A stretch of 64,000 bases of DNA from CAWCDJ01 sp963778675. Lineage in GTDB: Bacteria > Acidobacteriota > Terriglobia > Bryobacterales > Bryobacteraceae. This document shows, piece after piece, positions 9,391-18,430 of this stretch (position 1 is its first letter; every line of letters begins with the position of its first letter). The stretch is taken from assembly GCA_963778675.1 (NCBI GenBank), contig CAVZVI010000002.1, positions 124,001-188,000 of the forward strand. Reading direction: 5' to 3'. The translations under genes and the position numbers were made by a program. The notes under the pieces are model-generated. The model saw nothing but the letters and a program-made list of their open reading frames with translations. It was not told the origin of the DNA and ran no database searches.

Positions 9391-10701
9391 CTATTGTTGC
9401 TGCTGCTGCGGCTGCTTCACCGCGCCTTGCGCGGTGATTTGCTCCACCTGTTGGAGCTGCCCCTTCACCATCTCCGCATCCGGTGCGTTCGGCGCGAACT
9501 TCAGGTAGTTGCGGAACTCCACCGCCGCCCCGGTGTAATCCTGCCGGTTCGCCAGAATGACGCCGAGAATGTGGGAACTCTTCGGGTACCGGTGCTGCGT
9601 ATCCAGCCGCTCCGCTTCGCGCGCGCTCTTCTCCGCGACGTCGAATTTCTTCAGGTTATAGTTCGCCAGGGCATTCAACAGGTAAGCCTGTGGATACTCG
9701 AATGCATCCAGTTTCGCCGCCTCGGCCGAGATATCCGCCAGTGCTTGCCACTTCTGTGCACGGAATTCGAGCAGCGACAGCTCGACATACGGAATCACGA
9801 ACTTCGGGTCCGCCTTCACCGACGCCTCGAACGACTGGTGCGCCGCGTCGAACTCGCTCCTTGCCACCTGCAGCTTTCCCAGTTCGCACCATGCCGCCGC
9901 GAAGTTCGAGTCGATCTGCACCGCCTTGGCGAACTCCTTCTCCGCCTCGTCCGCTTTCTTCTTCTTCAGATCGGAAAAGCCCTTCGCGTAAGCCTTCCGC
10001 GCGTTTTTCGGCGCGGCCAGGGTGCGCGCGCTGACGGTGGTGCCTTCCGTCTCACCGACGCGGTGCAGAAGAATCACGCCGATATCCGGGTTGTCCATGG
10101 CCCGGTGGTTGACCAGGCTCACCGTCTGCGAGCGGTATCCGGGCAGCTGCGCCCGCAGCTCGCAGTTCATGAAGCGGTTATCGGAGTTCATTCCACCGTA
10201 AGCCGTCGATTGCCGCGTCGAGCTCATCGTCGACGGGGAGCTGCCGGCGCCACCGAATCCGCCGAATCCCGACTGCTCCTCGCTGGCGTCCTGCATCACG
10301 CCCGAGTTAGGATTCCCTAATTCGAACGAGAAATAGCCTTTGCTGTCCGTATGCGCCTCGGCGTGCGGCTGGCCGCTGCTGCAGACCCGTTCGATTGTCG
10401 CGGATTGCGGCGGCGCCGTTCCGTCCTCCAGCATCACCCGCCCGCTGATGAAAATCGGCGGCAGGTTTACGTGCGGCTGAGTTGGGTTGGTGTTGGGAAT
10501 CGTATTCGGAATCGAGTTCGGATTTCGCGTGGTACCCACGCCCGGGACCGTCCCTGTCGTTGGCCCCGCCCCGGCGCCCCCCGTAGTGCTGCCCGTCCCC
10601 GTAGTTGACCCCGGTCCGCCCCGTTGCCCGAAACCCGGCTGCGCCAGCAAGGCTGCCGCCGCCACAAACAGACTGAATCGTAGGCCGATGCTGGGAGACA
10701 T
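9391..10701 (-). CDS. Secreted tetratricopeptide-repeat protein
   Basis: About 436 residues. The start at 10701 is supported by AAAGGAGG seven bases upstream and by the signal peptide that follows (SLFVAAAALLAQPGFGQ). A Gly/Thr/Pro-rich low-complexity stretch comes next. Then there is a carboxypeptidase-regulatory-like beta-sandwich segment (ISGRVMLEDGTAPPQSATIE), typical of acidobacterial exported proteins. The C-terminal half carries TPR helices (KAYAKGFSDLKKKKADEAEKEFAKAV and later pairs), ending in a Gln-rich tail. It probably acts as an envelope protein-protein interaction scaffold. The divergent gene at 10809 suggests the intervening 107 bp contains promoters for both. Confidence 0.75.
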   Translation of the reverse strand: MSPSIGLRFSLFVAAAALLAQPGFGQRGGPGSTTGTGSTTGGAGAGPTTGTVPGVGTTRNPNSIPNTIPNTNPTQPHVNLPPIFISGRVMLEDGTAPPQSATIERVCSSGQPHAEAHTDSKGYFSFELGNPNSGVMQDASEEQSGFGGFGGAGSSPSTMSSTRQSTAYGGMNSDNRFMNCELRAQLPGYRSQTVSLVNHRAMDNPDIGVILLHRVGETEGTTVSARTLAAPKNARKAYAKGFSDLKKKKADEAEKEFAKAVQIDSNFAAAWCELGKLQVARSEFDAAHQSFEASVKADPKFVIPYVELSLLEFRAQKWQALADISAEAAKLDAFEYPQAYLLNALANYNLKKFDVAEKSAREAERLDTQHRYPKSSHILGVILANRQDYTGAAVEFRNYLKFAPNAPDAEMVKGQLQQVEQITAQGAVKQPQQQQQ

Positions 10702-10808
10702 TCCCCGACCTCCTTTACTGCCGACAATTATGTCACAGGTAGAGGCAGCCGGTTGTGAACAGGCTCCCCTGCCCGTCATGCCCGCTGATAGAATGGCCGC
10801 AGGTGAAT

Positions 10809-11429
10809 ATGCGCAAGCTCGTGTACGGAATCGCCCCCGCTCTCTTGCTCCTTCTGGCGAGTTGTTCGGAATCGCCCCAGACGGCCAAGAAGGAGCCGGA
10901 AAAGCCCCTGGAACCCGCCACCGGCCAGAGCGCTCTCTACAAGATGTACCAGGTAGCGCGTTCCTGGGCCCCCGACGCCCAGGTGCTGGGGATGAACAAC
11001 ATCAATCTCAGCGATCTGCCCCCCGCCCCTCCCGGCGCCGCCGCTGCCTGGCAGGCCACGTTTGTCTCGCCTGCCCGAAGCCAGGCGCGCTCCTACACGT
11101 ATTCCATCGTCGATGAGCAGCCGACCCTGCACAAGGGCGTCTTCGCCGGCCTCGAGCAGAGTTGGAACGGACCGCATGGAAACACCAAGCCCTTCCCCAT
11201 CATCGCCGTCAAGATCGACACCCCCGCGGCCTACAAGACCGCCCTTGCCAACGGCGGCACCGAATACGACAAGAAGAACCCGGGCAAGCCCATCTCCCTC
11301 CTGATCGAGAAGGTGGATAAGTTCCCCGACCCCGTCTGGCGCGTCATTTGGGGCGAATCCGTGACCACGTCCAACTTCTCCGTTTACGTCGACGCCTCCA
11401 CCGGCGACTTCAAGGAGAAGCTCCACTAG
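10809..11429 (+). CDS. Putative lipoprotein, function unknown
   Basis: 206 residues. The start at 10809 is chosen because it gives a clean lipoprotein signal peptide, MRKLVYGIAPALLLLLASC, with lipobox LASC and Ser at +2, which would favour outer-membrane sorting. An upstream in-frame ATG at 10755 would bury the signal. The mature part (EPATGQSALYKMYQVARSW, later GNTKPFPIIAVKIDTPAAY) matches no family I recognise. It has the look of an acidobacterial lipoprotein with a PepSY-like or cystatin-like alpha/beta domain. The next gene follows two bases after its stop, so they are cotranscribed. Confidence 0.65.
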   Translation: MRKLVYGIAPALLLLLASCSESPQTAKKEPEKPLEPATGQSALYKMYQVARSWAPDAQVLGMNNINLSDLPPAPPGAAAAWQATFVSPARSQARSYTYSIVDEQPTLHKGVFAGLEQSWNGPHGNTKPFPIIAVKIDTPAAYKTALANGGTEYDKKNPGKPISLLIEKVDKFPDPVWRVIWGESVTTSNFSVYVDASTGDFKEKLH

Positions 11430-11430
11430 C

Positions 11431-12570
11431 GTGACCCGGCGCGGCTTTCTCGGCGGCTCGCTGACCGTGGCTGCCTTGCGCGCGCAACGCAACCCCGGCG
11501 CACACGCCGTCTTTGCCTACGTCGGCTGTTACACCACCGCTCAGCGCTACGCCCGCGGCGACGGCATCCACGTCTACCGCGTCGATCCCAAAAGCGGCGG
11601 CTGGAACCACCTGCAGCATTTGGGCGGCCTGGTCAACCCTTCGTTCCTCACCCTCCGCCCGGACCAGCGCTTCCTCTATTCCGTGCACGGCGACGAGACC
11701 TACGCCACGGCGTTCTCGGTGGACCGCGCGACCGGCAGCCTGCAGCAGTTGAATCGCGCCGAAACCGGCGGCCGCAACGGCGTTCACCAGGCCTTCGACC
11801 CGGCTGGCCGCTTTCTGCTCATCGCCAATTACTCGAGCGGCAGCGTCTCGGTATTGCCCGTGCGGCCCGACGGCACCCTCACCGAACCGGCCCAGGTGGT
11901 CTCCCTGCCCGGGCAACCCGGCCCACATCGCGTCGAGCAGACCGGCTCACACCCGCACCAGGTTGTTTTCGATCCCTCCGGCCGCTATGTCGTGGTGCCC
12001 GACAAGGGCCTTGACCGCGTCTTCGTCTTCCGCTTTGAGGCCGAGACCGGCCGGTTGACGCCTACCGCGCAGGGCTCTGTCGTCGCCCGCTCCGGCTCCG
12101 GGCCGCGCCACGCCGCCTTCCATCCCACCCTCCCGGTGCTCTGGGTGCTCAACGAAATCTCGAGCACCGTGACCACGTATTATTGGGAGGCCGAGCGCGG
12201 CCACCTCAGGCCCGTCCAGATTCTACCCGCAGTCCCGCCCGACTATACCGGAGAAAACACCAGCGCCGAAATAGCAGTTTCCGCCGGCGGCCGGTTTGTC
12301 TACGCTTCCAACCGCGGCCACGACAGCATCGCCATCTTTGCCGCCAATCCGACAACCGGCCTGCTGGCTGCTACCAACTGGGTTCCCAGCCAAGGCCGTA
12401 CCCCGCGGTTCATCGCCTTCGATCCGTCGCACCGGTTCCTCTACGCCGCCAACGAGCAGTCCGACACCGTGATCACGTTCCAAGCCGATTCCGCTACAGG
12501 CCACCTGGCGCCCACCGGTGAGCCGATCCACAATGCCAGCCCCGTCGCGATCGCATTCGCGGTCGTGTAA
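11431..12570 (+). CDS. Lactonase family seven-bladed propeller (6-phosphogluconolactonase-like)
   Basis: 379 residues from a GTG start two bases after the preceding stop. The N-terminus (MTRRGFLGGSLTVAAL) resembles a short Tat signal, so the protein is probably exported. Propeller motifs of the YbhE/Pgl lactonase family repeat: YVGCYTTAQRYARGDGIHVY, HQVVFDPSGRYVVVPDKGLD, FVYASNRGHDSIAIF and FLYAANEQSDTVITF. Characterised members hydrolyse 6-phosphogluconolactone or related lactones. The exported acidobacterial versions more likely act on other lactones or have no known enzyme activity. The family is clear; the substrate is not. Confidence 0.85.
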   Translation: MTRRGFLGGSLTVAALRAQRNPGAHAVFAYVGCYTTAQRYARGDGIHVYRVDPKSGGWNHLQHLGGLVNPSFLTLRPDQRFLYSVHGDETYATAFSVDRATGSLQQLNRAETGGRNGVHQAFDPAGRFLLIANYSSGSVSVLPVRPDGTLTEPAQVVSLPGQPGPHRVEQTGSHPHQVVFDPSGRYVVVPDKGLDRVFVFRFEAETGRLTPTAQGSVVARSGSGPRHAAFHPTLPVLWVLNEISSTVTTYYWEAERGHLRPVQILPAVPPDYTGENTSAEIAVSAGGRFVYASNRGHDSIAIFAANPTTGLLAATNWVPSQGRTPRFIAFDPSHRFLYAANEQSDTVITFQADSATGHLAPTGEPIHNASPVAIAFAVV

Positions 12571-12580
12571 TCTTCTCGGT

Positions 12581-13066
12581 ATGGATCATTTTCGGATGCT
12601 GGCCCGCTACAACAGCGCCGCCAACCAGCGAATCTACGACGCCTGTGCCGGTTTGGACGACCACGAATATCGCAAGGCCCGCCAAGGGTCCTTCGGCAGC
12701 ATTCACGCCCTGCTGAATCACCTGCTGCTCTCCGACCGGATCTGGATGTCGCGGTTCGAGGGAACCGGTCGCACCACGCCGGCGCTCAACACCGTCCTTC
12801 ACGACGAATTCCCCGCACTACGCTCCGCCCGCATCGAACAGGACGCCCGCATCGAGCAGTTTTTCGCCGCACTCGACCCCGCTTTCCTGGCAAGTTCGCT
12901 CTCCTACACGAACAGCAAAGGCCGGGAATGCATCGAGCCCGCTCCCATTGCGTTCGCGCACTTCTTCAACCATCAGACCCATCACCGCGGCCAGATCCAC
13001 GTGATGCTAAGCCAGACCCCCGTGCCGCCTCCCTCCCTGGACCTGCACTGGATCATGAACCCTTAG
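12581..13066 (+). CDS. DinB family protein
   Basis: 161 residues starting MDHFRMLARYNSAANQRIY. It matches the DinB/YfiT four-helix-bundle metal-binding family. The three expected metal-ligand histidines are visible: ALLNHLL (about residue 47) and, near residues 131-135, FNHQTHHRGQ, the classic H-x-x-x-H pattern of DinB proteins. Family members include bacillithiol and mycothiol transferases and uncharacterised damage-inducible proteins. The start at 12581 is preferred to upstream in-frame alternatives because the family begins exactly here. It sits 10 bp after the lactonase stop, so cotranscription is likely. Its thiol or other substrate is unknown. Confidence 0.85.
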   Translation: MDHFRMLARYNSAANQRIYDACAGLDDHEYRKARQGSFGSIHALLNHLLLSDRIWMSRFEGTGRTTPALNTVLHDEFPALRSARIEQDARIEQFFAALDPAFLASSLSYTNSKGRECIEPAPIAFAHFFNHQTHHRGQIHVMLSQTPVPPPSLDLHWIMNP

Positions 13067-13077
13067 CTTTCCAAAAG

Positions 13078-13320
13078 TCAGTCCTTGAGATGACCGACGT
13101 ACAGCAGGGTCTTGTTGACCCACAGGTCTGAGATATCGGCGGGCGCCATGTGCGACGAGGGAACGCTTACGAGTGGCATTCCGGCGTTCTTAAAGGCTTC
13201 GATCACCAACTGCGAGCAGAAGAAAGAATCGTTCTTTTTCGGAGCCGGGATGTCGTTGTCGACCTCCAGCGTGATGGTGACGCCTAAAGTTTGACCGTTA
13301 CAACGCCGCAGTCGAGGAAA
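13078..13320 (-). pseudogene. 3' fragment of a permuted papain-like (YiiX/NlpC-P60-type) hydrolase gene
   Basis: Reading the minus strand up to the TGA at 13078 gives an open frame with no good start codon, blocked upstream by an in-frame TGA at 13321-13323. The encoded tail contains KKNDSFFCSQLVIEAFKNAG, the FCSELV-type motif holding the catalytic cysteine of permuted papain-like amidases (YiiX/YaeF relatives). It ends DLWVNKTLLYVGHLKD. The N-terminal half with the histidine is missing. I read it as a decayed remnant, convergent with the DinB gene. A short expressed protein starting at an unusual codon cannot be excluded. Confidence 0.55.
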
Positions 13321-13391
13321 TCACCCGAGGCCGATATGCGGAGGGTTAACCCTAAACTCTGAAGTTGCGGCGTCCGCCGGTGAATCGGAGC

Positions 13392-14309
13392 ATGGTGAGT
13401 ATGCACCGAGCCGGCTTACTGAGACATCGTGTCAAATCCGCCATCCGCCGTGCGATCAGCGCGGTAGGCGAAGGGCTGAGACCTGCCTTACCCCTACCGG
13501 TACGACAGGCTCTGGTCATGCGCGTAGGGAGATGGAAACTGCGCGGCGGGCTCGAATTCTCCATCGGACTACTGGATGATGTGCGGCGGCAAGATCCTGA
13601 CGCTCTCCATCGTTTCCTATGGTCGAATCACCTGGCTTACGCGGCCAGCTACGAGATCCCGAGGAGGTTCGGCACTTCCAACATCAATCCCAGCCGGCAA
13701 CTTCTGTTCCGGGAGATTCTGGCCCATCTGCGTTCCAACGGAGTCGATCCTCGGGTAGATGTGAGCTCCGTCTTCGAGATCGGCTGCTCCATGGGTTACT
13801 TACTGCGGCATCTGGAGGCTGAGGTGTTTCCTTCCGCCGCGGTGCTGCACGGCCTCGATATCGACAGGCATGCCATCGAGGCGGGCATGGCTCACCTTGG
13901 CTCGCTACGGTCCAAAGTGAAGCTGTTTGCGGCGGATATGGCTGACGCAGAACAGGTCATGGGTAACCGGGTATACGACCTTGTTCTTTGCTGCGGCGTC
14001 CTCATGTATGTGAACCAGAAGACCGCCGAACAAGTGGTTCGCAGCATGTTTTCGCACGCGCGCCGCCTTGTCGGCCTGATCTGTCTGGCGCACCCGAAGG
14101 CACACAACGACCGGGCATCGGCATCGAGAGTCAGGGAGTCGGACGGCGGCTTTATTCACGACGTGACTCGTATGATCCGGCAGGGCCATGGGACGTTGGT
14201 GTCTTCGAAGTGGGTCGGAACGTCTACCTCGGGATCCAGTCCTTCCTATGTGATCCTTGCCGAACCACCCGCTCGTGAGCAGCTCTCGATCAGTTCGATC
14301 GGGATCTGA
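13392..14309 (+). CDS. Class I SAM-dependent methyltransferase
   Basis: About 305 residues. The SAM-binding motif I is VFEIGCSMGYLLRHL, followed by the acidic motif II region HGLDIDRHAIEAG and the post-motif DLVLCCGVLMYV. This order matches class I Rossmann methyltransferases that act on small molecules or cell-surface sugars. Two close starts are possible, 13392 (CGGAG six bases upstream) and 13401 (GGTGAG upstream); an ATG at 13365 is less likely. The N-terminal 90 residues are basic and helical and match nothing I recognise. It lies between a decayed hydrolase fragment and hdeD, which gives no clue to substrate. Confidence 0.75.
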   Translation: MVSMHRAGLLRHRVKSAIRRAISAVGEGLRPALPLPVRQALVMRVGRWKLRGGLEFSIGLLDDVRRQDPDALHRFLWSNHLAYAASYEIPRRFGTSNINPSRQLLFREILAHLRSNGVDPRVDVSSVFEIGCSMGYLLRHLEAEVFPSAAVLHGLDIDRHAIEAGMAHLGSLRSKVKLFAADMADAEQVMGNRVYDLVLCCGVLMYVNQKTAEQVVRSMFSHARRLVGLICLAHPKAHNDRASASRVRESDGGFIHDVTRMIRQGHGTLVSSKWVGTSTSGSSPSYVILAEPPAREQLSISSIGI

Positions 14310-14365
14310 AGATTTGCCGACTACTGGGTCGTGAGCTCGCATCACCATTATTGAGGGGGTGTGTC

Positions 14366-14947
14366 GTGCCGAAGAACTCTTCTACTGAGACCACCGGTCT
14401 ATTCGTGGGACGCTGGTGGACGGTGCTACTTCGAGGTCTGACCGCGGTAGCCTTTGGTGTGATTGCATTCACGTGGCCGCACGTAACGATTGCCACACTG
14501 GTCCTGGTATTCGGGCTTTACGCGCTCATTCACGGCATTTTGTCGCTAGGCGCCGCCATCAGCGGCCACGGAGAGGGCGGGAGCCGTGTGCTCCTTGCCA
14601 TCGAGGGCATTATCGGACTCGCCGCCGGAATCGTAACCTTGCGCAGTCCGTCCACCACGGCGATGGTGCTGGTCTTCTTCATCTGGGTTTGGGCCATCGC
14701 AACCGGCGTCCTCCGGCTTGCCGAGGCGTTTCGTCTCCGGAAAGAGATTTCCGGCGATCTCTGGCTGGCGCTGAGCGGTGTCGTGACCGTGCTTCTCGGC
14801 CTGATCCTGTTATTGCGGCCGGCCCTCGGCGCTGTGGGACTGGCCTGGATCATCGGGGGATACGCTCTGCTCCTGGGACTATTCGAGATCCTGCTGGGCC
14901 GTGAATTGCGGGCAATGCGTCAACGGCCGCGTCACGGCAGCGTCTAG
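14366..14947 (+). CDS. HdeD family membrane protein (DUF308)
   Basis: 193 residues starting at GTG, with GAGGGGG upstream; an in-frame TTG at 14351 is less likely. Six hydrophobic segments occur in pairs, for example GLTAVAFGVIAFTWP, IATLVLVFGLYALIHGIL, AIEGIIGLAAGIVTL and GVVTVLLGLILLLRPALGAV. The repeated two-helix pattern with conserved Gly/Pro is typical of the HdeD/DUF308 family, inner-membrane proteins linked in enterobacteria to acid resistance at high cell density. The function here is unproven. The neighbouring antiporter gene suggests a shared ion or pH stress theme, which is inference. Confidence 0.82.
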   Translation: MPKNSSTETTGLFVGRWWTVLLRGLTAVAFGVIAFTWPHVTIATLVLVFGLYALIHGILSLGAAISGHGEGGSRVLLAIEGIIGLAAGIVTLRSPSTTAMVLVFFIWVWAIATGVLRLAEAFRLRKEISGDLWLALSGVVTVLLGLILLLRPALGAVGLAWIIGGYALLLGLFEILLGRELRAMRQRPRHGSV

Positions 14948-15027
14948 CCGTAGCTGCCGTGCGGCATCCCACAGACTTGCGCCGCTGAGCCGGCAGGCGA
15001 CATCGTCACAAGTAGAGGGCAAACTCG

Positions 15028-15348
15028 ATGCATCGCCTGCCGCAATTAAAAAAGCTATTGTTAACCGGTGTTGCGATCGCAGTATTGTTGATCGCCCCGG
15101 GGATCACGGCAACGGCCGTCACGGTTGTGAGAAGACCGCCTCCGCCTCCCAGGTCCAGGGTCGTTGTCGGGAGGCGCCCCGGACCCCGGTACGTTTGGAC
15201 CGGCGGGTATTACCGGTGGCACCGCGGGCGGTACACATGGACGCGGGGCAGGTGGGTAGTCCCGCCGCGTTCCGGCGCGGTCTGGGTTTCTCCAAGGTGG
15301 CGGCACCGCCGCGGCGGTTGGACCTTTGTTCCCGGCCGCTGGCGTTGA
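15028..15348 (+). CDS. Small exported WXXGXW-type repeat protein
   Basis: 106 residues. An N-terminal signal peptide (LKKLLLTGVAIAVLLIAPGITATA) is followed by a basic, Pro/Arg/Trp-rich mature part. It has the spaced aromatic pattern YVWTGGYYRWHRGRYTW, TRGRWV and RGGWTFVPGRW, characteristic of YXWXXGXW repeat proteins found in many Gram-negative envelopes. Function is unknown. The gene ends inside the longest possible reading frame of the following antiporter but before its likely start, so the two may be cotranscribed. Confidence 0.7.
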   Translation: MHRLPQLKKLLLTGVAIAVLLIAPGITATAVTVVRRPPPPPRSRVVVGRRPGPRYVWTGGYYRWHRGRYTWTRGRWVVPPRSGAVWVSPRWRHRRGGWTFVPGRWR

Positions 15349-15376
15349 TCAGCGTCCGTTAGCGCCCCTATACCCC

Positions 15377-16870
15377 ATGGCCACGGACCCCGTTACGCCG
15401 CCCGGTGTGAAGGAACCCTCGTACATGGATGCGATCGTTCCGCTGGTCATCCTGATCGGTCTGATCGGGGGATCGGTGTTTCTGTTCGGCTCCGATGCGG
15501 TCAACGGCCCGATGCAGGTGGCTTTGATTCTCTGCACCATGGTCGCCGCCATCATCGCGCTGAAGAACGGGTACTCCTGGGAACACGTCGTCACATCAGG
15601 GAAGAGCGCGCTTTCTTCCATCGTGACCCCGATCTTCATTCTCCTCGCCGTAGGAGCGCTGATCGGGACCTGGAACATGTCCGGCACCATCCCGACCTTA
15701 GCCTTTTATGGCATTCAGTTGCTTCAGCCGCGCTTTCTGTATCCCGCGGCGGCACTGATCTGTGGACTGATCTCGATGGGCACCGGCAGTTCCTGGACGA
15801 CGGCCGGGACCATCGGCGTTGGCCTGATTGGAATCGCAAGCCTGGTCGGCGTATCGCCGGCTATCACCGCCGGGGCCGTCATCTCGGGGGCCTATCTCGG
15901 CGATAAGACCTCCCCTCTTTCCGAAACCACCGTGCTGGCCGCCCAACTTGCCGAGGTGGACGTCCGCACGCACATCCGGGCGGTGATCTGGACGGCAGGC
16001 CCTGCCTTCCTCGTGGCGCTGATTGTCTTCGCGATCCTGGGCACCCGGGAGACCGGCCTCGTCTCTGGCTCCTATACCGTAGGCGAACTCGCCAGGCTGG
16101 ATGAGCTCTTTTGGATCACGCCGCTCAATCTGATCCCCTTGGCTATCCTGGTTGCAGCCTCGCTTCGTAAAGTTCCGGCCTCGCTGGCCATCATGAGCGC
16201 GGCGCTGCTCGCCGGCGTTATGGCGGTGATGTTGCAGCCGCAAGCCGTTCTGCGCCTGGTCAACGACTCCGCACTTCCGGCGCCGGTGGCGTACATCAAA
16301 GGTGTTTGGATGGCGCTCGCCAACGGCTATCAAACGAATTCGGGCATCCCCGAGGTGGATCGCCTTCTTTCCCGCGGCGGCATGAGCAGCATGCTGACAA
16401 CGCTCTGGATCATCATCGGAGCGGTTACGTTCGGCACGCTGCTCGAAGAGTTCGGCCTGCTTGCCAAACTCGTGGATCCGATTCACCACCGGGCGAAGAC
16501 AACCGGTAGCCTGATTGCGGCGGTGGCGGCGACAGCCATCGGACTGAACATCATCGCCGCCGATCAATACATCGCACTGGTGCTGCCGGCCCGTCTGTTT
16601 CGAGTCGAGTTTCGTAAACGCGGCCTGAAGGCGCAAAACCTGTCGCGGGTTTGTGCGGACGCAGGAACCGTGACATCGCCGCTGGTGCCGTGGAACTCGT
16701 GCGGAGCGTATATGGCCGCGGCGCTCGGCGTCCCCACGATGCTCTACTTACCATTTTGCGTATTTAATATCGCCGCCCCGATCATGTCGCTCCTGCTGGG
16801 CTTCACGGGATTCAAGATCGAGCGCGTGGCGCCGGCCGCCGTTCCAGAAGAAACAATACCAACACCCTAG
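15377..16870 (+). CDS. Na+/H+ antiporter, NhaC family
   Basis: About 497 residues with 11-12 hydrophobic segments. The diagnostic stretch is AGAVISGAYLGDKTSPLSET, the NhaC signature in which the Asp and Ser/Thr line the ion path; a second is GLNIIAADQYIALVLP. NhaC proteins exchange sodium for protons at the inner membrane and support pH and Na+ homeostasis; some family members instead exchange malate/lactate. The start MATDPVTPPG at 15377 is favoured. The upstream in-frame ATG at 15326 lies within the WXXGXW-type gene. Confidence 0.88.
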   Translation: MATDPVTPPGVKEPSYMDAIVPLVILIGLIGGSVFLFGSDAVNGPMQVALILCTMVAAIIALKNGYSWEHVVTSGKSALSSIVTPIFILLAVGALIGTWNMSGTIPTLAFYGIQLLQPRFLYPAAALICGLISMGTGSSWTTAGTIGVGLIGIASLVGVSPAITAGAVISGAYLGDKTSPLSETTVLAAQLAEVDVRTHIRAVIWTAGPAFLVALIVFAILGTRETGLVSGSYTVGELARLDELFWITPLNLIPLAILVAASLRKVPASLAIMSAALLAGVMAVMLQPQAVLRLVNDSALPAPVAYIKGVWMALANGYQTNSGIPEVDRLLSRGGMSSMLTTLWIIIGAVTFGTLLEEFGLLAKLVDPIHHRAKTTGSLIAAVAATAIGLNIIAADQYIALVLPARLFRVEFRKRGLKAQNLSRVCADAGTVTSPLVPWNSCGAYMAAALGVPTMLYLPFCVFNIAAPIMSLLLGFTGFKIERVAPAAVPEETIPTP

Positions 16871-16964
16871 CCTCGCGGGCAATGTTCTACAACCGTTTCA
16901 CCCCGCCGGACATCCCCTTGCGGTGACCGGCCAAGTCCAGCGAACGGAAACAACCGGGAGCCAT

Positions 16965-18413
16965 ATGCGACGATCAGCTCTGTGGGGCACGGTGCTTTTG
17001 TGCGTGATCATGGTCGCTCCGGTGACTGCGCAGACCTCGCCGGAGGATATCCAGCAGCTCAAGCAGAAACTTCAGCAACTCGAAACCATGGTTGCCAGTC
17101 TGCAACGGCAGATTGCGGCCATCGAACAGGCCGGCAAACACGCTGCTCCGCCTCCAGTTCCGGCTCCGCAGCCCGCGCCAGCCGCGGCTCTGCCGCCCCC
17201 CTTGCCGCTCACTTACATAGGGAATGAAACCCGTACCCGGCAAACGGATGATGACTTCCCTGTAGAAGCGCCCCGAATCAACAATGAGGAACTGGATCCC
17301 ACACTCAAGGGCTACTTCCGGTTACCGGGAACACAAACGCTCATCAGGCTCCGAGGATTTGTAAAGACGGATTTCTTCTACGATACGAGTTTCGCCGGCC
17401 TCTGGTACGGCGGGATGGTGCCGTCCAGTTTCCCATCCACCCCCCAGCCCGATTCACGAAACTCAACCGTGTCGATACGGCCATCGCGGTTCAGCGTGGA
17501 ATTCCGGCAGCCTCTGGGCAACGACACCCTCAAGGGGCTTGTTGACTGGGATCTCTATGGCACCTTCGGGCGGAACACGCCGAACGTGCGGTCCTTCTGG
17601 GGACAGTACAAGAATTTCCTCGGAGGGCAGACCTGGAGCGCCTTCGGGGATCCCGATGCCTTCCCGGACACGCTCGACTTTCATGGACCCCCTGGAATGA
17701 TGGGGCTGCGCACACCGCAATTCCGATACACCTATCCGCTGAATGCGCATAACTGGATCGGCGGAACGGTGGAAAAGCCCGGCACCGATGCGCCTTTCAG
17801 CACTCTATACGGGACGCCCGTACCAACATCGACACGGCCGGACTTTGTCGGGTTCTATCGTTACGAAAACAACTACGGCCACATCCACGCCGCGGCCATC
17901 TTCCGGTCGGTGGGCGGATTCATTCCGGATACCACCGTACCGGATCTGAAAGCCCATCGGAATGGATACGGCGCTTCGTTGTCGGGAGCCTGGAGGCTGG
18001 GCCGCCTGAGAGATAACATCGTGTTTCAAGGCATCGGCGGCAGAGGGATCGCCAATTACTATAACGACAATTACGGCCTCGGCGCCGATGTCGGTTTCGA
18101 TGCGGAAGGAAGGCTCGTCGCGACGCCGACCTGGTCGGCATCGACCGGGTATCAACACTATTGGACCAGGACGATCCGCTCCACCGCCGCGTATGGTTAT
18201 CTCCGGATCAACAATACGGCCGCCGATCCGGAAACGAACTACCACGTCAGCAACTATGCGTCGGGGAACATCATCATTCAGCCTTCGCCGCTCTACCTCT
18301 TCGGCGCCGAGTATATCTACGCGTCTCTTCGGCGGAAGGACAATTTCGAATGGATCGCGCGCCGCATTCAGTTGAGCCTGACCTTCTTCTTCAACCGGTA
18401 TCCGGTGGAGTAA
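16965..18413 (+). CDS. DcaP-like outer-membrane porin
   Basis: 482 residues. The signal peptide (MRRSALWGTVLLCVIMVAPVTAQ) is followed by a short coiled coil (EDIQQLKQKLQQLETMVASL) and a proline-rich linker. A long beta-barrel with alternating aromatic patterns follows, ending in the outer-membrane-like terminus QLSLTFFFNRYPVE. The segment LIRLRGFVKTDFFYD starts the barrel as in DcaP trimeric porins, where the N-terminal coiled coil trimerises in the periplasm. These porins take up small dicarboxylates or other anionic solutes. The start at 16965 is chosen for the signal peptide. The convergent efflux gene ends 17 bp downstream. Confidence 0.8.
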   Translation: MRRSALWGTVLLCVIMVAPVTAQTSPEDIQQLKQKLQQLETMVASLQRQIAAIEQAGKHAAPPPVPAPQPAPAAALPPPLPLTYIGNETRTRQTDDDFPVEAPRINNEELDPTLKGYFRLPGTQTLIRLRGFVKTDFFYDTSFAGLWYGGMVPSSFPSTPQPDSRNSTVSIRPSRFSVEFRQPLGNDTLKGLVDWDLYGTFGRNTPNVRSFWGQYKNFLGGQTWSAFGDPDAFPDTLDFHGPPGMMGLRTPQFRYTYPLNAHNWIGGTVEKPGTDAPFSTLYGTPVPTSTRPDFVGFYRYENNYGHIHAAAIFRSVGGFIPDTTVPDLKAHRNGYGASLSGAWRLGRLRDNIVFQGIGGRGIANYYNDNYGLGADVGFDAEGRLVATPTWSASTGYQHYWTRTIRSTAAYGYLRINNTAADPETNYHVSNYASGNIIIQPSPLYLFGAEYIYASLRRKDNFEWIARRIQLSLTFFFNRYPVE

Positions 18414-18430
18414 GAGGGTCCGGGTGCGGC

